A stretch of 36,824 nucleotides of DNA, taken from positions 1 to 36,824 of the forward strand of contig NZ_KI518223.1 of the NCBI RefSeq assembly GCF_000479045.1, read 5' to 3'. Shown here piece by piece: positions 34,211 through 36,824 of the stretch. Numbering within the stretch: the stretch's first letter is position 1; the number at the start of each line of letters is the position of its first letter. The notes under the pieces are model-generated. The model did no database searches. It worked only from the letters and a program-made list of their open reading frames with translations, and had not been told where the DNA came from. Source of the DNA: Cetobacterium somerae ATCC BAA-474. GTDB taxonomy: Bacteria; Fusobacteriota; Fusobacteriia; Fusobacteriales; Fusobacteriaceae. The position numbers and the translations under genes are program-made.

Positions 34211-34576
34211 ATGAAAAAAAATATTAATAATACTGATTTTCTAGCTGCTATAGGGGGAATAAAAGTTAATGGTACAATTTTTTTGTCAAGACAAGTACCT
34301 TTAAGTCTAGAAAATATGGAAATAGTATCAAAAGATATTAGCGAACAAATAGAACAGATTTTTAAAAATACTCAAAATTTATTAGAGAGTATGGAATATT
34401 CATTAAAAGATATAGTAAAAGTTTCAATTTATATGAAAAATATGAATGATTTTATAAAAGTAAAAAAAGTTTATAGGAAATATTTAGAAAATATTAATCC
34501 TGCGAGAACATTATTAGAAGTTTCTCATTTACCAAAAAATTCTAAAATTATGATGGATTTAGTTGCAGCAAAATAA
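34211..34576 (+). CDS. RidA/YjgF-family protein
   Basis: A 121-aa protein of the YjgF/YER057c/UK114 family. The N-terminal half has GGIKVNGTIFLSRQVPL and the C-terminus carries the signature NPARTLLEVSHLPKNSKIMM with the imine-binding Arg99. RidA deaminates reactive enamines/imines made by PLP enzymes. At the position of the RidA glutamate near the C-terminus this protein has Asp116 (MMDLVA), and the N-terminal consensus differs, so it may be a RidA-subfamily member with another role. AGGAG lies nine bases before the ATG. It is followed after 20 bp by a micro-ORF and a terminator. Confidence 0.85.
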   Translation: MKKNINNTDFLAAIGGIKVNGTIFLSRQVPLSLENMEIVSKDISEQIEQIFKNTQNLLESMEYSLKDIVKVSIYMKNMNDFIKVKKVYRKYLENINPARTLLEVSHLPKNSKIMMDLVAAK

Positions 34577-34596
34577 AAAAGAAAAGGAGACTAAAA

Positions 34597-34671
34597 ATGA
34601 AAAAATTGTATAACTTACTTGGAATTGTGGTATTAGCAAATATAGGAATAATTTTTCTAAAGAGTATATAA
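34597..34671 (+). CDS. Membrane micro-peptide, 24 aa
   Basis: An ATG seven bases after AAGGAGA opens a 24-residue ORF: a short KK start followed by an uninterrupted hydrophobic run (LLGIVVLANIGIIFL) and KSI. It would be a single membrane helix. It lies between the RidA-like gene and the terminator, so it is probably co-transcribed. Function unknown; small size lowers confidence, but the ribosome site and terminator fit well. Confidence 0.5.
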   Translation: MKKLYNLLGIVVLANIGIIFLKSI

Positions 34672-34696
34672 AAAGCTAGATTAATCTAGCTTTTTA
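34670..34696. terminator. Bidirectional terminator
   Basis: AAAAAGCTAGA and TCTAGCTTTTT form a perfect 11-bp stem with a TTAA loop. It contains the last base of the micro-ORF stop and overlaps the stop of the converging exonuclease-like gene. Confidence 0.88.
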
Positions 34697-35362
34697 TAAT
34701 TCATCTAAAAATGATTTGTTATTAAAGATAAAATCACGTACTATAATAGATGTTTTAGGATGTTTTAGCATCTTTTGAAATATTTGTATATTGAGTTTAA
34801 TGTTATTTAAAGTATTTAGATTTAAATTATTATTAAATTTAATTCCATAATATTTTGATATTTCAAAAAGCTTTGGCCATCTATTTCTACCATGAGAATT
34901 TTTTATTCCTACAGTGCTAACATTTGTCAGCATAGTACAGAATTGAATTTTAGCTCCTAAATTTAATAAATGGTTATAAAGTTTAGTGTTGTATGAAACA
35001 AAATGTGATGTATCTTTAGAAAAATTTTTAAATTCTTGTAAATTATTAGTATTTTTAAGTTCTTCTAAATAGATTATCTCTCCTGTTTTTAAATTAAACC
35101 CAATCTTAATAGCACTGATATAAAGAATATCTGAGGTTATATCTATATTATTACTCAAAGAAAAAAATATTATTTTTTTATAGTTTTTAGAAAGTTCTAA
35201 TTCTTCTTGTTTTGTAGAAGATAAAGTTTTACTAGTCACTTTTTTTGATGTTGATATAGTTTTTTGATTATTTTGACTTTTAATATTTGATTTAAATTTT
35301 GAATTTTTTATATGAAAGAAAACTACTACTATGATAATAATTATAAAAATAATATACAGCAT
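34694..35362 (-). CDS. Membrane-anchored DnaQ-like exonuclease-fold protein lacking catalytic residues
   Basis: A 222-aa protein: an N-terminal membrane helix (YIIFIIIIIVVVFF), a Lys/Ser-rich linker (18-60) and a domain at 61-205. That domain lines up with DEDDh 3'-5' exonucleases: beta strands KKIIFFSLS and YISAIKIGFNLKTGEIIY, the middle block HFVSYNTKLYNHLL, then FCTML and WPKLFEISKYYGIKF, and a final helix. Yet every catalytic acidic residue appears lost: motif I D-x-E is Ser68-x-Ser70, motif II Asp is Tyr129, and motif III His/Asp are Leu182/Asn187. It is probably a non-catalytic nucleic-acid or ligand-binding relative. It follows a 54-aa ORF by eight bases. Assignment is by pattern and needs a profile search. 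Confidence 0.55.
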   Translation of the reverse strand: MLYIIFIIIIIVVVFFHIKNSKFKSNIKSQNNQKTISTSKKVTSKTLSSTKQEELELSKNYKKIIFFSLSNNIDITSDILYISAIKIGFNLKTGEIIYLEELKNTNNLQEFKNFSKDTSHFVSYNTKLYNHLLNLGAKIQFCTMLTNVSTVGIKNSHGRNRWPKLFEISKYYGIKFNNNLNLNTLNNIKLNIQIFQKMLKHPKTSIIVRDFIFNNKSFLDEL

Positions 35363-35370
35363 TTATAATC

Positions 35371-35535
35371 TTAAACTCTAGTTAGCTTTAATTTTAATAA
35401 GCTATCAGTAGAATTTTCAAAATTTATAGATTTTAATTTAAAATCTAATGCTTCTAATTTTGGTAGTAGTTCTTTTGTTATTTTTTCACATAATTCACTT
35501 TCTGATAAATACTCTCTTTTATTTAAGTCGTTCAA
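35371..35535 (-). CDS. Small acidic helical protein, 54 aa
   Basis: A TTG-started ORF with an excellent ribosome site (GGGAGG six to seven bases upstream) encodes 54 residues: NDLNKREYLSESELCEKITK, then ELLPKLEALDFKLKSINFEN and STDSLLKLKLTRV. It is charged and probably two helices, with one Cys. It stops eight bases before the ATG of the membrane-anchored exonuclease-fold gene, so the two form an operon. Codon use and AT content match the neighbours. No family recognised. Confidence 0.6.
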   Translation of the reverse strand: MNDLNKREYLSESELCEKITKELLPKLEALDFKLKSINFENSTDSLLKLKLTRV

Positions 35536-35726
35536 ATAAATCCCTCCCGAAAAAATTATATATGTATATTTTATACTAATTTGTAGAAAAAATGAAGTTA
35601 AAATTTAAAAAAATTATATTTGCAAATTACGAAAGAAAAATAGGTAACAAGTTTCAAATAGTTAAAAAATAAAAAAATGATACAATTAATTTATCAGAAT
35701 AATAATATATAAGGGTGGTTTTAAAA

Positions 35727-36269
35727 ATGAATAATTTATCAAAAAATATTTACCTCACATTATTAGTAATTGGAATAATTTTTAGTTTAATTGGAGTGTT
35801 TGGTGTCTTTAATCCTTTAATGTTTTCTATTTATTTAATTGAAATTTTAGCTATATTTTTCTTTATGAATGGAGTTAAGAATTTAGTAAAAGGAATTCAG
35901 TTAATCAAAAATCCAAATGTTCATTGGAGTTTATTTATACTTTTAAGTATTTTAGAAATTATAGCAGCACTATCGCTTTTAATAACTCCATTTTCAAGTC
36001 AAATTTTTATAATAATTTACATTGGATTCATTATGCTATTAAAAGGAATATTTGTTGTATTTAATAGTTTGTTTCATAAAAATATTTTTCCGGGATTATC
36101 TAGTGTAACTTTTAGTAATGGATTGATAGATATCTTATTTGGAATTTTATTAATAGTAGTTCCATTTATATCACAACAGTTCATTTTTTTATGTGTAGCT
36201 TGGTATATTTTATTTAGCGGCATAAATTTAGTTATGATGAGTTTTTCAATAAAAAGAAATATTTTATAA
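35727..36269 (+). CDS. HdeD/DUF308-family membrane protein
   Basis: A 180-aa membrane protein from the chosen ATG, with six hydrophobic segments arranged as repeated helix pairs and the recurring pattern GIIFSLIGVFGVFNPLM, then FFMNGVKNLVKGI and WYILFSGINLV of the HdeD/DUF308 family. HdeD contributes to acid resistance in E. coli at high cell density; the function of most relatives is unknown. A GTG 12 bp upstream is in frame, but AAGGGTGG is better placed for the ATG at 35727. It stands alone and is followed by a terminator. Confidence 0.8.
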   Translation: MNNLSKNIYLTLLVIGIIFSLIGVFGVFNPLMFSIYLIEILAIFFFMNGVKNLVKGIQLIKNPNVHWSLFILLSILEIIAALSLLITPFSSQIFIIIYIGFIMLLKGIFVVFNSLFHKNIFPGLSSVTFSNGLIDILFGILLIVVPFISQQFIFLCVAWYILFSGINLVMMSFSIKRNIL

Positions 36270-36283
36270 TAAATAAAAAAATT

Positions 36284-36324
36284 AAAAGTAGAATTTCTTA
36301 TATATAGAGATTCTATTTTTTTTT
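36284..36324 (+). terminator. Terminator of the HdeD-like gene
   Basis: TAGAATTTCT and AGAGATTCTA pair (one G-U) around TATATAT, followed by a long T-run. Confidence 0.85.
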
Positions 36325-36394
36325 AAATAGAATTAAAACAAAAATAAAGAAATTGATCAATAACCTTGTATAAATACTCAACAGAAGTCACCAT

Positions 36395-36450
36395 AGTGCA
36401 CGCTTAACAGTTTCTAACATTTGCCTTGGCAAATTGCTAGAAACTGCGTG
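36395..36450. other. oriT-like hairpin upstream of the relaxase gene
   Basis: CAGTTTCTA (36408-36416) and TAGAAACTG (36438-36446) are perfect 9-bp arms. Nested inside are ATTTGCC and GGCAAAT, and outside are CACG and CGTG. On the minus strand the repeat is followed by TTAAGCGTGCACT, close in layout to the oriT of RSF1010, where an arm beginning CAGTTTCT is followed by TAAATGCG and the nick. A nick here would fall between 36399 and 36398 on the minus strand (inference). Confidence 0.6.
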
Positions 36451-36453
36451 TTT

Positions 36454-36484
36454 GAAGAGGTGTTTTGACCTTTCAGGTGTCTTC
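36454..36484 (+). promoter_or_regulatory. Alternative hairpins before the relaxase start
   Basis: GAAGA (36454-36458) pairs with TCTTC (36480-36484). Inside, AGGT (36458-36461), ACCT (36468-36471) and AGGT (36475-36478) allow two mutually exclusive hairpins that share the central ACCT. It lies just before the AGGAGG site and may limit relaxase translation. Confidence 0.4.
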
Positions 36485-36506
36485 GACTTTTTTAGGAGGT
36501 GAAATC

Positions 36507-36824
36507 ATGGCAAATTATCATTTGAATATATCTTATGGTAGAGTTGGAAAAGGTGGGCCACATATTGACTATATTTTAGGACAAAATAAATACGCTAATA
36601 AAGAAACTGAGATTAAATACACTAATCACAATTTGCCTAATTGGTGCAAATCTCCTAAAGAATTTTGGGTAGCTGCTGATGACAATGAAAGAATTAATGG
36701 CACAGTGTATAAAGAGGTTAGAATATCTCTTCCTAATGAACTATCTCATGAGAAGAATATTGAACTTTTAAATGATTTTATAGATACTATTTTAGAGGGA
36801 AAATATCACTATTCTGTATCTATT
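36507..36824 (+). CDS. MobA/MobL-family relaxase, N-terminal part (runs off the window)
   Basis: An open frame of 106 codons to the window edge after a strong AGGAGGTG site. The beginning MANYHLNISYGRVGKGGPHI contains the YHL strand of the family, and NLPNWCKSPKEFWVAADDNE followed by VYKEVRISLPNELS matches the conserved block of MobA/MobL (MobQ-type) relaxases before the metal-binding histidines. The His triad is not yet reached at the edge. The catalytic Tyr that usually sits near the N-terminus may be Tyr4 or Tyr10. Such enzymes nick oriT and pilot the strand in conjugative mobilization; an oriT-like hairpin stands 57 bp upstream. Confidence 0.82.
   Translation, partial: MANYHLNISYGRVGKGGPHIDYILGQNKYANKETEIKYTNHNLPNWCKSPKEFWVAADDNERINGTVYKEVRISLPNELSHEKNIELLNDFIDTILEGKYHYSVSI

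Overview
The window is very AT-rich chromosomal-type DNA. It pairs Gram-negative envelope genes (TonB-dependent receptor, RND efflux pump with an OprM/TolC-like channel, several lipoproteins) with clostridia-like metabolism (tryptophanase plus an NSS transporter, adenine deaminase, an ECF transporter). Low GC, an outer membrane, GGAGG-type ribosome sites, and frequent GTG/TTG starts together suggest a member of the Fusobacteriota (Fusobacterium/Cetobacterium type). That placement is inferred from style and content; no rRNA or other marker is present.

Layout. 1-85: tail of an unknown gene. 115-3647: ECF importer operon (S component, TudS-like desulfidase, two ATPases, EcfT) behind a structured leader. 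3670-6775 (minus): family-5 solute-binding lipoprotein, DUF4438 protein and Asp/Glu-type racemase, divergent from a LysR regulator (6914-7774) with a TGTTATA-N11-TATAACA operator between them. 7832-9979 (minus): TonB-dependent receptor, divergent from a DUF454 membrane protein. 10582-11980: a second copy of the same structured leader, here before an exported three-domain rhodanese. 12025-18173 (minus): outer membrane channel, membrane fusion protein, RND pump and MerR regulator, from a promoter with a MerR-like 19-bp spacer. 18281-21177: tryptophanase with an NSS-family transporter. 21277-23791: hypothetical gene, adenine deaminase, DsrE-like protein. 23833-29449 (minus): complete family-1 ABC importer with a TIM-barrel epimerase and a HAD phosphatase. 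29775-30774: small genes, including an MliC-like lipoprotein. 31029-34033: a second ABC importer without an ATPase. 34211-36269: RidA-like protein, a micro-peptide, a membrane-anchored exonuclease-fold protein lacking its catalytic residues, a new 54-aa ORF, and an HdeD-like protein. 36387-36824: an oriT-like hairpin and the start of a MobA/MobL relaxase, i.e. the edge of a mobilizable element.

Most unusual signal. Two leaders 10.4 kb apart (137-210 and 10582-10659) share a closing helix of unrelated sequence, the core TGAAATGA-N-TTAA-N-TGA, and an 18-base identical block ACTTTTAGGTTAAAAGTT that forms a hairpin. Both precede genes of organosulfur chemistry (desulfidase plus ECF importer; rhodanese). 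Both also contain a Shine-Dalgarno site and a mini-ORF start-AAA-TGA-x-x-TGA followed by a stem with a GGU loop, which resembles a bacterial SECIS. This could be an unrecognised sulfur- or selenium-responsive RNA, either an aptamer or a recoding leader peptide. Other points of interest are the dead exonuclease-like protein with its small partner, the ABC permeases with altered EAA loops, the structured tryptophanase leader and the oriT.
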